From assembly GCA_041393535.1 (NCBI GenBank), contig JAWKJY010000005.1:124001-188000 (forward strand): 64,000 bases of DNA, in the 5' to 3' direction. The DNA comes from JAWKJY01 sp041393535 (lineage in GTDB: Bacteria > Actinomycetota > Thermoleophilia > Gaiellales > Gaiellaceae). The translations under genes and the position numbers were made by a program. This document shows, one piece after another, positions 35,914 to 43,478 of this stretch. The notes beneath the pieces are model-generated. The model was given only the letters and a program-made list of their open reading frames with translations. It had not been told where the DNA came from and did no database searches. Each line of letters starts with the position of its first letter. The stretch's first letter is position 1.

Positions 35914-36042
35914 CGATCTCGCGTTTGGCATCGGCGAGCCACTGCCTGGCGCTGGCTCGCTGGCTCGGTGTGACGGGTCGCGCGGGGGCGCTGCGCACGG
36001 GGGCCCCGGAGCGACCGCTCGGGCATCCGACCGGGAGGTCAC

Positions 36043-36389
36043 GTGGGAACCTTCGCCGTCCGTCGGCCGCACGACGACGTCGCCGTCGTCGTGCTGCTGG
36101 GGGAGCACGACCTCGCGACGCGCGTCGAGCTCGACGACCTGCTCCTCGAGGCGATCCAGGGCCACGAGGTCGTCGTCGTCGACGTCTCGTGCGCGGAGTA
36201 CGTCGACTCGTCCGTCCTGAACGCGCTCGTCACCGCCGACCAGCGCCTCCAGGAGCGCGGCCGGCGGCTCGTCCTACTCGTCGGGACGACCGGGAACCCC
36301 TCCCACGGGCCGACGTGCCATGTCGGCGTGGTCCGACGGAGGTGCGATCGGTGGGGAGCGGGTCGGGAGGCAGGCGACGACGTCCGTGA
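36043..36389 (+). CDS. STAS-domain anti-anti-sigma factor, frameshift likely
   Basis: The first 84 residues from GTG 36043 are a clear STAS core: VAVVVLLGEHDLATRVELDDLLLEAIQGHEVVVVDVSCAEYVDSSVLNALVTADQRL, with the phosphorylatable Ser in YVDSSVLNAL, then RLVLLVGTT. After about 36285 the frame runs on without STAS similarity. In the next frame a TGA at 36387-36389 overlaps the GTG of the following kinase-like gene as GTGA, the junction style used throughout this window. I therefore end the gene there, assuming a one-base shift; the C-terminal 35 residues are not well matched. It would bind or release the RsbW-like partner. Confidence 0.6.
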
Positions 36390-36784
36390 GCGACGCGGGC
36401 GTGCTGCACCTCCTGCTCCCGGCCGTCCCCGACAGCGTCGGCGCCGCGCGAAACGAGGCGACGCGACACGCCCTCGCGGCGGGGTTCCCGGACGGGGAGC
36501 TCGATCGCGTCCGCCTCGCGGTCTCCGAGGCGGTGACGAACGCCGTCCTGCACGCCTATGCCGGCCCCGGCAGCGTCCACCTGCGCGTCGAGGCGGAGGC
36601 GTGGCGCGTCCGCGTCGTCGTCAGGGACGAGGGCCGTGGTCGGGCGGGCGCCGACCCGGCAACCGCGTCGGGCGGCTTCGGGCTCGGGTTGATGCGCGCG
36701 CTCGCGGACGAGCTCCGCGTCGAGGACGCCGTGCCGGGAACCCGCGTCGTCCTGCTCTTCCTCGCTAGCCGGCGGTCGCGGTGA
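36386..36784 (+). CDS. RsbW-like anti-sigma factor / serine kinase ATPase
   Basis: 132 residues from the GTG that overlaps the STAS gene stop; an in-frame ATG at 36320 is an alternative. The HATPase fold has the N-box in LAVSEAVTNAVLHAY, the G1 box in VVVRDEGRG and the G2-like loop GGFGLGLMRALADEL. RsbW-type proteins hold a sigma factor or phosphorylate a STAS antagonist. Together with the upstream STAS gene this forms a small partner-switching module; the target sigma factor is not adjacent. The 3' end overlaps the next convergent gene by 20 bp. Confidence 0.85.
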   Translation: MSDAGVLHLLLPAVPDSVGAARNEATRHALAAGFPDGELDRVRLAVSEAVTNAVLHAYAGPGSVHLRVEAEAWRVRVVVRDEGRGRAGADPATASGGFGLGLMRALADELRVEDAVPGTRVVLLFLASRRSR

Positions 36785-37274
36785 TCGCGAAGTCGTAGCC
36801 GCCGGTGGTGCAGCCGGCCTTCCGGCCCCTCGCGTTCACGCGGTAGTCGTCGAGGCCGGTCCCCTCGAACGAGCGGATCCGGCCCTTCCGCGGCGCGCCC
36901 GGCCGGATCCGGTAGGTGGAGACGACGTCGTAGCCCCTCCTGACCGTCCGCGTGCCGACGACGCAGTCGCTCGCGCCCTTCGAGACCTGCCGGAAGACGA
37001 ACACGTCGCGCCTCCACCTCCAGACGCGCGGCGTCGTCCCCCGGTAGGCCTGCTCGTCGGCGAGCCGCTCGAGCGTCTCGAACGAGGCGCAGGGGGCGGC
37101 GCAGGCGTCGAGCACGCGGAGCACGAGCACGGACGGCTCGGTCTCGACGTTCGTGGTCGTGAACGTGAACGTGTACCGGCCGGCGACCGCGCCGCTCGGG
37201 GGCGCCGCGGCAGCGCCGGCCGCGACGGCCAGGGCGAGGACGACGGCCAGGGGCAGCACCAGCCGGACGCGCAT
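36765..37274 (-). CDS. Small secreted protein of unknown function
   Basis: 169 residues from ATG 37274, which has a leaderless-type -10 box 7 nt upstream. A signal peptide (LVLPLAVVLALAVAAGAAAA) precedes a beta-rich domain (GRYTFTFTTTNVETEPSVLVLRVLDACAAPCASFETL, TYRIRPGAPRKGRIRSFEGTGLDDYRVNARGRKAGCTTGGYDFAITATAG). Four Cys (two close together, two further on) suggest disulfides. No family recognised. Confidence 0.65.
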   Translation of the reverse strand: MRVRLVLPLAVVLALAVAAGAAAAPPSGAVAGRYTFTFTTTNVETEPSVLVLRVLDACAAPCASFETLERLADEQAYRGTTPRVWRWRRDVFVFRQVSKGASDCVVGTRTVRRGYDVVSTYRIRPGAPRKGRIRSFEGTGLDDYRVNARGRKAGCTTGGYDFAITATAG

Positions 37275-37281
37275 CCGGGCG

Positions 37282-37287
37282 ATCCTA
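37282..37287 (-). promoter_or_regulatory. Leaderless -10 box TAGGAT
   Basis: TAGGAT on the minus strand lies 7 nt before the ATG at 37274. Confidence 0.5.
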
Positions 37288-37380
37288 GCGCGTCCCCGCC
37301 GCGCCGACGGTGGCGTCACGGGCTCCCGCTAGCGTCCGTCCGGGCGGCGCGGGCCGTCGACGGCGACGAGGAGGACGACG

Positions 37381-37626
37381 ATGAGGGTGACGCAGCTGAT
37401 CCCGGCGGGCACGGGCTGGAAGGCGGTCCGGGCGACCGGCTCGGGCGAGCAGCGCGAGACGACGTCGCATCCGGTGATCGCGTGGGGGCTCTGCGAGGAC
37501 GGCCTCGTCCGGGCGGTCGTGGCCCCGACGCGCGGCCGGACGCCCGAGGGCTTCGCCGGAGGCTACGAGATCGAGGCCGTCGTCGCCGACGCGAGCCAGG
37601 GCTTCGAGCGGCTCGACTGGTCCTAG
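37381..37626 (+). CDS. Small conserved-looking hypothetical protein
   Basis: 81 residues from ATG with GAGGAGGACGACG upstream. It reads RVTQLIPAGTGWKAVRATGSGEQRETTSHPVIAWGLCEDGLVRAVVAP and ends GGYEIEAVVADASQGFERLDWS, a single beta-rich domain with codon use like its neighbours. I do not recognise a family. It stands alone, with a hairpin shared with the convergent RraA gene. Confidence 0.6.
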   Translation: MRVTQLIPAGTGWKAVRATGSGEQRETTSHPVIAWGLCEDGLVRAVVAPTRGRTPEGFAGGYEIEAVVADASQGFERLDWS

Positions 37627-37670
37627 CGCCGGGTCGGGCAGCTCGTCCGGCGCAGATCGCCGAGGCCGTT

Positions 37671-37687
37671 TGCGCGCCAGGCGCGCA
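37671..37687. terminator. Perfect hairpin between convergent genes
   Basis: TGCGCGCC and GGCGCGCA pair around a single base, with Ts at the 5' side. It sits between the small hypothetical gene and the RraA-like gene and could serve both. Confidence 0.6.
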
Positions 37688-37691
37688 CCGC

Positions 37692-38348
37692 CTAGAGCGT
37701 CCCGACCCGCGCGACCGCGTCGCGCAGCGAGCCGCCGGCGCGCGCCGCCTCGATCAGCGCCTGCTCGGCCGCGTGCTTCTCCTGCGCCGCGGCGGCGACA
37801 TCGTCGGCCATCGCGGCGGGGACGAAGACGACCCCGTCCACGTCCGCGACGACGAGGTCGCCGGGCTCGACGGTGACGCCGCCGATCTCGACGGTCACCT
37901 GCGTGGCGCGGACCATGCTGCGTCCGAGGCAGTCCTGCGGGAACGCGCCGCGCGAGAAGACCGGGAGGCCGACCGCGCCGAGGCGCAGCTCGTCGCGCAT
38001 GAAGCCGTCGACCACGACCCCGGCGGCGCCGCGCTGGATCGCGGTCGTCGAGCAGATCTCGCCCCAGACCGAGCCCGGCGACGCCTCGGCCGCGCGGTCG
38101 AGCACGAGCACGTCGCCTGGCTCGCACGAGTCGATGAAGGCGGCGAGCGGCAGGAAGTCCGCGTCCGCCTCCGGCACCGGCTCGAAGCGCGCCGTGCGCG
38201 CCGGCCCGGCGCACGCGTGCTCGAGGACGACCGGGCGGAGCCCGTGGGCCGCGGTCTGGCTCCGGCGGCCGAGGTCGCGCAGCGCGTCGGCGACGATGCT
38301 CGACCCGAGCTCGCGCAGGCGATCGGCGACGGTCTCTGCGTGGGGCAT
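37692..38348 (-). CDS. RraA-family aldolase-like protein
   Basis: 218 residues from ATG 38348 with GGAAGGAG upstream. Typical RraA/HMG-aldolase order: SSIVADALRDLG, HACAGPARTARFEPV, DSCEPGDVLVLDRA, SVWGEICSTTAIQRGAAGVVVDGFMRDE, then PVFSRGAFPQ and GDLVVADVDGVVFVPAAMADDV. The metal-binding Asp in GFMRDE and the Gly/Glu/Ser loop are present. Family members cleave 4-hydroxy-4-methyl-2-oxoglutarate or decarboxylate oxaloacetate; others inhibit RNase E. The enzymatic group is more likely here because metal-site residues are kept. Confidence 0.82.
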   Translation of the reverse strand: MPHAETVADRLRELGSSIVADALRDLGRRSQTAAHGLRPVVLEHACAGPARTARFEPVPEADADFLPLAAFIDSCEPGDVLVLDRAAEASPGSVWGEICSTTAIQRGAAGVVVDGFMRDELRLGAVGLPVFSRGAFPQDCLGRSMVRATQVTVEIGGVTVEPGDLVVADVDGVVFVPAAMADDVAAAAQEKHAAEQALIEAARAGGSLRDAVARVGTL

Positions 38349-38469
38349 CCGGCTCCTTCCCTCGGGCAACGCCAGGACGATAGACCCCGCCCGCGGATCG
38401 AGCGTCGTAGAGTGGCGCCTGCCGGAGGCGGCGCCCGTGCGCCGCGCCACGAGGGACGGGAGGAGCCCC

Positions 38470-39405
38470 ATGCCGACGACGCACTACTTCCCGACCGATC
38501 GCGTCCACTACACCTGGGACGCGGGGAACGAGCCCGTGCTCTCGGTCGCGAGCGGCGACACCGTCGTCTTCCACACGCGCGACGTGACCGACAACCAGAT
38601 CGGGCCCGGCTCGACGGCGGACGCCCTCGCGACGATGGACTGGACGCGCGTCTACCCGCTCGCCGGGCCGATCCACGTCGAGGGCGCGCAGCCCGGCGAC
38701 ACGCTCGCCGTCCACGTGGTCGACCTGCACACGCAGGGCTGGGGCTACACGGCGCTGATCCCCGGGCTCGGGCTGCTCGCGGACGACTTCCCCGACCCGT
38801 ACCTGCGCGTCTTCGACCTCAGCCCCGGCGACGTGACGTACCTGCGCGACGACATCGCGATCCCGATCGAGCCGTTCCTCGGGACGATGGGCGTCTGCCC
38901 AGCCGGCGCGAGCCAGCAGCAGGTGATGCCGCCGGGGACGTTCGGCGGGAACCTCGACACGCGCCAGCTCGTGCGCGGCTCGACGCTCTACCTGCCCGTC
39001 CAGCTCCCGGGCGCGCTGTTCTCCTGCGGCGACGCGCACGCGGCCCAGGGGGACGGCGAGGTCTGCGTGACCGGGATCGAGTGCCCCATGTACGCGGTGC
39101 TGCGCTTCGAGCTCGAGCGCGGCCGCTCGCTGCCCGCGCCGCAGTTCACGACGCCCGGCCCGCTCACGCCGTCGGTCGGCGCGGGCGGCTTCTACGGGAC
39201 GACCGGGGTCGGCCCCGACGTCTACGTGGCGGCGCAGGATGCGGTGCGCGCGATGATCGACCACCTCGGCGCGACGTACGGGCTGACGCGCGAGGACGCG
39301 TACGTGCTGTCGAGCCTCGTCGTCGACCTGCGCATCTCGGAGATCGTCGACGCCGGGCAGTACGTCGTCAGCGCGCTCTTCCCGCTCGCGGTCGTGCGCG
39401 GCTAG
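38470..39405 (+). CDS. Acetamidase/formamidase family protein
   Basis: 311 residues from ATG with GGGAGGAG 4 nt upstream. Family signatures are FHTRDVTDNQIGPGS, GPIHVEGAQPGDTLAVHVVDL, PGTFGGNLDTRQLVRGSTLYLPVQLPGALFSCGDAHAAQGDGEVC. The GDxHAxQGDGE block is the hallmark of FmdA/AmdA amidases, which release ammonia from short amides. It could supply nitrogen; no amide transporter is adjacent. Divergent from the RraA-like gene with a 121-bp shared promoter region. Confidence 0.88.
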   Translation: MPTTHYFPTDRVHYTWDAGNEPVLSVASGDTVVFHTRDVTDNQIGPGSTADALATMDWTRVYPLAGPIHVEGAQPGDTLAVHVVDLHTQGWGYTALIPGLGLLADDFPDPYLRVFDLSPGDVTYLRDDIAIPIEPFLGTMGVCPAGASQQQVMPPGTFGGNLDTRQLVRGSTLYLPVQLPGALFSCGDAHAAQGDGEVCVTGIECPMYAVLRFELERGRSLPAPQFTTPGPLTPSVGAGGFYGTTGVGPDVYVAAQDAVRAMIDHLGATYGLTREDAYVLSSLVVDLRISEIVDAGQYVVSALFPLAVVRG

Positions 39406-39406
39406 G

Positions 39407-39580
39407 TCAGATCGTCCCGGGCGTCGGCGCGCCCGGCGGGCGGGGCGTCGGGGGCTCGAGCGGCGGCGACGGCAGGGGCGTCGGATCCGGCCCCGGGGTC
39501 GGCGCGCCCGGCGGGCGCGGCGGCTGCGGGTCGGGCGGCGGCGGCGTCGGGTCGGGCAGGACGTCGGGCGGGTGCTCCAT
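39407..39580 (-). CDS. Short Pro-rich peptide with an internal duplication
   Basis: 57 residues from ATG 39580 reading MEHPPDVLPDPTPPPPDP and then two copies of PRPPGAPTPG separated by 14 residues. About 45 percent is proline. The DNA repeat is exact enough to be a recent tandem duplication. It sits between the convergent amidase gene and the divergent SDR gene. Similar extended peptides occur as small secreted or spacer proteins, but no signal peptide is visible. It may also be non-coding repeat DNA. Confidence 0.35.
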   Translation of the reverse strand: MEHPPDVLPDPTPPPPDPQPPRPPGAPTPGPDPTPLPSPPLEPPTPRPPGAPTPGTI

Positions 39581-39676
39581 GTCGGCGTGATCCCCGCGGT
39601 GTCGATGTGGGAAACCCGGCCGGGACGGCGCCCGGCCGGGCCTACGCTGGGTGTCCAGCGACAGGAGGTGTTCCCG

Positions 39677-40477
39677 ATGGACGTGACGCCGCTCGCGGAG
39701 CTGATCCGCCTGGACGGCCGCGCCGCCCTCGTCACGGGCGGGGCGAAGGGGATCGGCCTGGGCATCGCCGTGCGCCTCGCGGAGGCCGGCGCCGCGGTGC
39801 TCGTCGCCGACCTCGACGAGGCAGCCGCGGTCGAGGCGGCCGCCGGGCTCGCCGCGCGCGGCTGGCGCGCCCGGGCCTGCCGGCTCGACGTGGGCGACGA
39901 GGAGCAGGTCGTCGCCGCCGTCGCGCGCTGCCGCGAGGCGTTCGGCTCGCTCGACGTGCTCGTGAACAACGCCGGGATCTTCCCGAACGCGCCGATCCGC
40001 CAGCTCCCGCCGGAGACGTTCGACCGCACGATCGCGACGAACCTCCGTGGCCTCTACCTCTGCACGAGGCACGCGGCCGAGGCGATGATCGCCCAGGGCC
40101 GCGGCGGCGCGATCGTCAACGTCACGTCGATCGACGCGCTCCACCCGTCGATGGTCGGGCTCGCGCACTACGACGCGTCGAAGCACGGCGCGTGGGGCTT
40201 CACGAAGAGTGCCGCGCTCGAGTACGCGCCGCACGGGATCCGCGTGAACGCGGTCGCGCCCGGCGGCATCACGACCCCGGGCGTCGCCGCACTGTCGTCG
40301 GGCGCGTCGGCGGAGCAGCTGGCGGCGCAGGTCGAGGCGTTCGCGGCCCGCATCCCGCTGCGTCGCATGGGCGACCCCGACGAGATCGGCCGCGTCGCGC
40401 TCGTCCTCGCCTCCGACCTCGCCGCGTACATGACGGGGAGCCAGGTCGTGGTCGACGGCGGGGCGCTGCTCGCCTAG
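39677..40477 (+). CDS. Short-chain dehydrogenase/reductase (SDR)
   Basis: 266 residues from ATG with AGGAGGTG upstream. Classical SDR: nucleotide loop VTGGAKGIGLGIAVRLAEAG, acidic adenosine contact ADLDE, NNAGIF, catalytic Ser in VNVTSIDALHP, then Tyr-x-x-x-Lys in YDASKHGAWG, and RVNAVAPGGITTPG. The Asp after the second strand suggests NAD over NADP. The substrate cannot be assigned. Confidence 0.85.
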   Translation: MDVTPLAELIRLDGRAALVTGGAKGIGLGIAVRLAEAGAAVLVADLDEAAAVEAAAGLAARGWRARACRLDVGDEEQVVAAVARCREAFGSLDVLVNNAGIFPNAPIRQLPPETFDRTIATNLRGLYLCTRHAAEAMIAQGRGGAIVNVTSIDALHPSMVGLAHYDASKHGAWGFTKSAALEYAPHGIRVNAVAPGGITTPGVAALSSGASAEQLAAQVEAFAARIPLRRMGDPDEIGRVALVLASDLAAYMTGSQVVVDGGALLA

Positions 40478-40498
40478 CCCGCTCCGCCGCGTGCGGGC

Positions 40499-40504
40499 TA
40501 CGCT
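40499..40504 (+). promoter_or_regulatory. Leaderless -10 box TACGCT of tenA
   Basis: TACGCT lies 6 nt before the GTG at 40511. Confidence 0.5.
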
Positions 40505-40510
40505 CCGGTC

Positions 40511-41125
40511 GTGCCGACGCGGCAGATCCTCGCGCGCGAGGCCGCCCTGCTGGAGGCGCTCCCGGGGCGCCCGTTCGTGCGCGCCCTCGCGGCGGGGGAC
40601 GTGCCGCGGCCCGCGCTCGTGCGCTGGCTGCAGGAGGACCTCTGGTTCGTCCGCCTGCTGCGCCGCCCGGTGGGCCTGCTGCTCGCAGACGCGCCGGACG
40701 AGCGGGCGGCCGACGTCGTCGCCGGCGCCTTCCCCGCGCTCGACGGGGAGATCCGCCGCTTCGAGGCCGAGCTCGCCCGGCTCGGCGCGGCGCCCGCGCC
40801 GGCGCCGTGCGCGCTCGTCGCGCGGTTCGACCGGCTGCTCCGCGACGCGGCCGCCGCCGGCTTCGCGACCGGGATCGCGGCGTACTGGGCGACGGAGCAC
40901 GCCTACCTCCACGCCTGGTCGGCCGTGCGCGGCGACGGGCCCGCCCGCGGGCCGTACGCGGCCTGGATCGAGAACTGGACGAGCCCGGGGTTCGCCGCCT
41001 TCGTCGCCGGGCTGGGCCGGCTCGCGGACGAGCACGCCGACCCGGCCGCCGCGCTCCCGCTCGCGCACGAGGTCCTCGCGCTCGAGGTCGAGCTCTGGGA
41101 CCACTGCTGGGCCGCGGTCGGCTAG
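40511..41125 (+). CDS. tenA: TenA/PqqC-family protein (thiaminase II-like)
   Basis: 204 residues from GTG. All-helical fold with PRPALVRWLQEDLWFVRLLRRPVG, WATEHAYLHAWSAVRG, and YAAWIENWTSPGFAAFVAGLGRLADEH, the conserved TenA stretch, ending EVLALEVELWDHCWAAVG with the family's acidic active-site residue. TenA hydrolyses amino-pyrimidine products during thiamine salvage; some members only bind pyrimidines. The usual active-site Cys is not evident, so function is less certain. It overlaps the convergent hydrolase-like gene by 4 bp. Confidence 0.75.
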   Translation: MPTRQILAREAALLEALPGRPFVRALAAGDVPRPALVRWLQEDLWFVRLLRRPVGLLLADAPDERAADVVAGAFPALDGEIRRFEAELARLGAAPAPAPCALVARFDRLLRDAAAAGFATGIAAYWATEHAYLHAWSAVRGDGPARGPYAAWIENWTSPGFAAFVAGLGRLADEHADPAAALPLAHEVLALEVELWDHCWAAVG

Positions 41126-41856
41126 AAGCTCGGCAGCACGCCTACCCGCGCGAGGAAGCCGATCACCATTCCGGAGACGAGGTCCGGGCGCTCGAGGCTC
41201 GGGAGCGGGCCGGCGCCCGCGACGTCGACGCGCCCCGCTGCGGGGATCGCCGCGGCGAGCGCGTCGGCGAGGTCGCGCAGGCGCGGCAGGTCGTGCTCGC
41301 CGGCGACGACGAGCGTCGGCGCGGCAATCTCCCCGAGCCGTGCCTCGAGGTCGGGAACGAGCGGGACGAACGGGCCCTCGCCCGCCGTCCGCCGCTCGTG
41401 GGCGACGCGGCAGGAGTCGGCCGCGAGCGCGCGCGCCTCGGCGGAGGCGGTGCCGCAGGCGTCGACCCGCCCGGCGAGCAGGGCCGCGGGCTCGGCCCCG
41501 GCGACGTCCAGGTCGAGCGTCGGCGCCACGAGGACGAGCGCCGAGACGATCGCGGGGCGCGCGACCGCCAGCTCGAGCGCGACGCGCGCGCCGATCCCCG
41601 CGCCGACGAGGGCGACCTGGTCGTCCGCGGGCGCGAGCACCTCGAGCACCGCGGCCGCCGGGCACGTCGGCGCCGGCGGCAGCGGCGAGCCGCCGTAGCC
41701 GGGCAGGTCGAGCCGGCAGGCGGCGAAGAGGCCGACGAGGCCCGGCCACTGCGGGCCCCAGGCGCGCGCGTCGCAGAGCTCGCCGTGGACGAGCGCGACG
41801 CGGCGCCCCTGGCCCGCGGACTCCACCTGCAGGGACGCGCCCGACAACGGCTCCAC
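41122..41856 (-). CDS. Alpha/beta-hydrolase-fold protein with nucleophile replaced by Gly
   Basis: 244 residues from GTG 41856; GTG 41880 is an alternative. The fold is typical: GRRVALVHGELCDARAWGPQWPGL, DLPGYGGSPLPPAP, then where a GxSxG elbow is expected the sequence is LVGAGIGARVALELA, so residue 87 is Gly instead of the Ser nucleophile. A late PTLVVAGEHDLPRLRDLA segment still holds the usual acid. The protein is probably not a serine hydrolase; it may bind ligand or be a degenerate esterase. The codons are clear and unbroken, so a read error in one base would have to change the Ser codon. Confidence 0.75.
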   Translation of the reverse strand: MEPLSGASLQVESAGQGRRVALVHGELCDARAWGPQWPGLVGLFAACRLDLPGYGGSPLPPAPTCPAAAVLEVLAPADDQVALVGAGIGARVALELAVARPAIVSALVLVAPTLDLDVAGAEPAALLAGRVDACGTASAEARALAADSCRVAHERRTAGEGPFVPLVPDLEARLGEIAAPTLVVAGEHDLPRLRDLADALAAAIPAAGRVDVAGAGPLPSLERPDLVSGMVIGFLARVGVLPSF

Positions 41857-41932
41857 GCTAGCGCGGCCGTCGGCGGGCACGGCCCGTCCGCGGGCCAGCT
41901 GCCCCGCCCGGGGGATCGCGTCCCGGAGTCGC

Positions 41933-42487
41933 GTGCCGATTCGCCTGGGTGTGACCAGGACACGCCTCACGTGGCTCGTCCTCTCCTGCGTCGTCGCACT
42001 CCTCCTCGTCGGCACCGCCACGGGCGCCCGGCCGCGCCCGAGCCGGACGTCGCAGCCGGTCGAGCTCCAGCGGGAGCTGTTCGCCGCGATCAACGACCTG
42101 CGGGCCCGGTACGATCTCGCCGAGCTGCGGCCGAACCAGCAGCTCGCCCGTGCGGCGGCCGCGCATGCGAGCGCGATGGCCGAGGGCGGCTTCTTCAGCC
42201 ACTCCTCGGCCGATGGGAGCGCCTTCTCCGACCGCGTCCTGCGCTTCTACCGGGTCACCCAGGCGCGCAGGTGGAGCATCGGTGAGAACCTCCTCTGGGC
42301 CTCGCCCGAGCCGGGCGTCAGACGCGCGCTCCGGATGTGGCTGGAGAGCCCGCCGCACCGGCGCGCGCTGCTCGATCCGCGCTGGCGCGACCTCGGCCTC
42401 GTCGCGATCAACGTCCCGGACGCGCCGGGCGTCTTCCGCGGCCTCGACGTGACGATCGTCGTGGCCGACTTCGGCGTTCGCAGCTGA
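41933..42487 (+). CDS. Secreted CAP (SCP/PR1-like) domain protein
   Basis: 184 residues from GTG. A signal peptide (WLVLSCVVALLLVGTATGA) leads to a CAP domain: LFAAINDLRARYDLAELRPNQQLARAAAAHASAMAEGGFFSHSS, SIGENLLWASP, LRMWLESPPHRRALLDPRWRDLGL. The pattern HAxAMA...FxH and GEN, WxxSPxHR is the CAP signature shared by bacterial YkwD-like proteins. They are exported or wall-associated and may bind lipid or act as proteases or adhesins; which applies is unknown. Confidence 0.85.
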   Translation: MPIRLGVTRTRLTWLVLSCVVALLLVGTATGARPRPSRTSQPVELQRELFAAINDLRARYDLAELRPNQQLARAAAAHASAMAEGGFFSHSSADGSAFSDRVLRFYRVTQARRWSIGENLLWASPEPGVRRALRMWLESPPHRRALLDPRWRDLGLVAINVPDAPGVFRGLDVTIVVADFGVRS

Positions 42488-42619
42488 CCGGTCGGAAACG
42501 GCATCCCTGGGTCGAGGGGTTTCCGTCCCTCGTCCGAGGGAACCCGTGTGAGCGCAGGCCGGGGCTGGACTACGGTGCGTGCGGCGGGTCTGCCGCCGCC
42601 GTCGGAGGGGAGGAGCGTC
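42488..42619. other. Intergenic region with nested hairpin
   Basis: The gap before the small 76-residue gene holds CCCTCG-TC-CGAGGG nested in GGGTT / AACCC arms (about 42519-42552). It looks like a leader hairpin but matches no riboswitch class I know. A GGGGAGGAG ribosome site lies at its end. Confidence 0.35.
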
Positions 42620-42850
42620 ATGGATCGTGAGTCGATGGGTCGCGCGGTCGCGCAGGGGATCCGGGATCTGTCCGGGCTCTCGACCGACGAGGTGATGACG
42701 ATCTTCCACGCGAGCGCGTTCGAGCTCGCGCGCCGCTCCGGCCAGACGCCGCGGACGATCGCGGAGGCGCTCTTCGCCGCCTCGCCAACGGACGAGGCGT
42801 GGCGCTCGGAGATCCTGCCGGTGGTCGCGTCGTTCTCCGACGAGGCCTGA
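42620..42850 (+). CDS. Small hypothetical helical protein
   Basis: 76 residues from ATG with GGGGAGGAGCG upstream. The sequence MDRESMGRAVAQGIRDLSGLSTDEVMTIFHASAFELARRSGQTPRTIAEALFAASPTDEAW is all helical by eye. It could be a small regulator, but no helix-turn-helix score can be given. It is not recognised as a family. Alone in its transcription unit. Confidence 0.6.
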   Translation: MDRESMGRAVAQGIRDLSGLSTDEVMTIFHASAFELARRSGQTPRTIAEALFAASPTDEAWRSEILPVVASFSDEA

Positions 42851-43124
42851 GGGCGGGCCCCGGAGCGCCCCCGCACGCCGCCCGTTTCTCCACATCGGGC
42901 GGCGGTTCTCCCCAGCGGCCTGTGGGTTCTCGCGACGGCGGCGCGACCGCCGAACGAACTGTCTGCAAATTGCGGCGATCTGGTGTCCGGCAGCCCTTGA
43001 GCGGGCGGGAGTGGTCCGGCATCGTTCCGGCGCGGCGGAGGCCCCTCCGCGACGGCCTCCCCGGCGATCGGCGGCGGCTGCTCGCTGCCGGGTGCGGACC
43101 CGCGTCCACGGCGAGGGAGTCGGG

Positions 43125-43478
43125 TTGGGTCGGATCCTGATCGGCGAGCCACATCGCGAGGTGCGAGAGGTCCTCGGCTCGCTGGTCGCCGGGCTCGGCC
43201 ACGAGGCGGTGCACGCCCCGGGGGCCGACCTCCCGGGAGGCGCCGACGACCTCGTCGCGGCGATCGTCGACCCCGCCGATCCCGACGCGCTCGACCTCGC
43301 CCGGGCCCTGCGCGTGGCGCGGCCGGACCTCCCGATCGTCGGCGCCTCCGGTCACGGCCCGTCCGCCGAGACGCGCTCGCTCGCGCCGGACGCGCACCTG
43401 CTGAAGCCGTTCCCGCTCGACGACCTCGCGACGGCGCTGACCGCCGCGGTCGCGCGCGCGCGGTCCCGCTCGGCCTAG
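43125..43478 (+). CDS. Degenerate response-regulator receiver domain
   Basis: 117 residues from a TTG at 43125 with GGGAG 5 nt upstream; no better start exists. GRILIGEPHREVREVLGSLVAGLGHEAVHA is receiver-like but with Gly-Glu-Pro where the acidic pair should be. AAIVDPADPDALDLARALR holds a candidate phospho-acceptor Asp, and LLKPFPLDDLATAL holds the conserved Lys-Pro near the C-terminus. No output domain. It may be a single-domain or pseudo-receiver. Upstream is a 274-bp region with a small GC hairpin and no gene I can support. Confidence 0.55.
   Translation: MGRILIGEPHREVREVLGSLVAGLGHEAVHAPGADLPGGADDLVAAIVDPADPDALDLARALRVARPDLPIVGASGHGPSAETRSLAPDAHLLKPFPLDDLATALTAAVARARSRSA

Noticed and set aside
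42851..43124. A gene in the 274-bp gap before the receiver-like gene
   Set aside because: Open frames here carry no ribosome site and low-complexity translation; a GCGGAGG/CCTCCGC hairpin is visible but matches no known RNA class.
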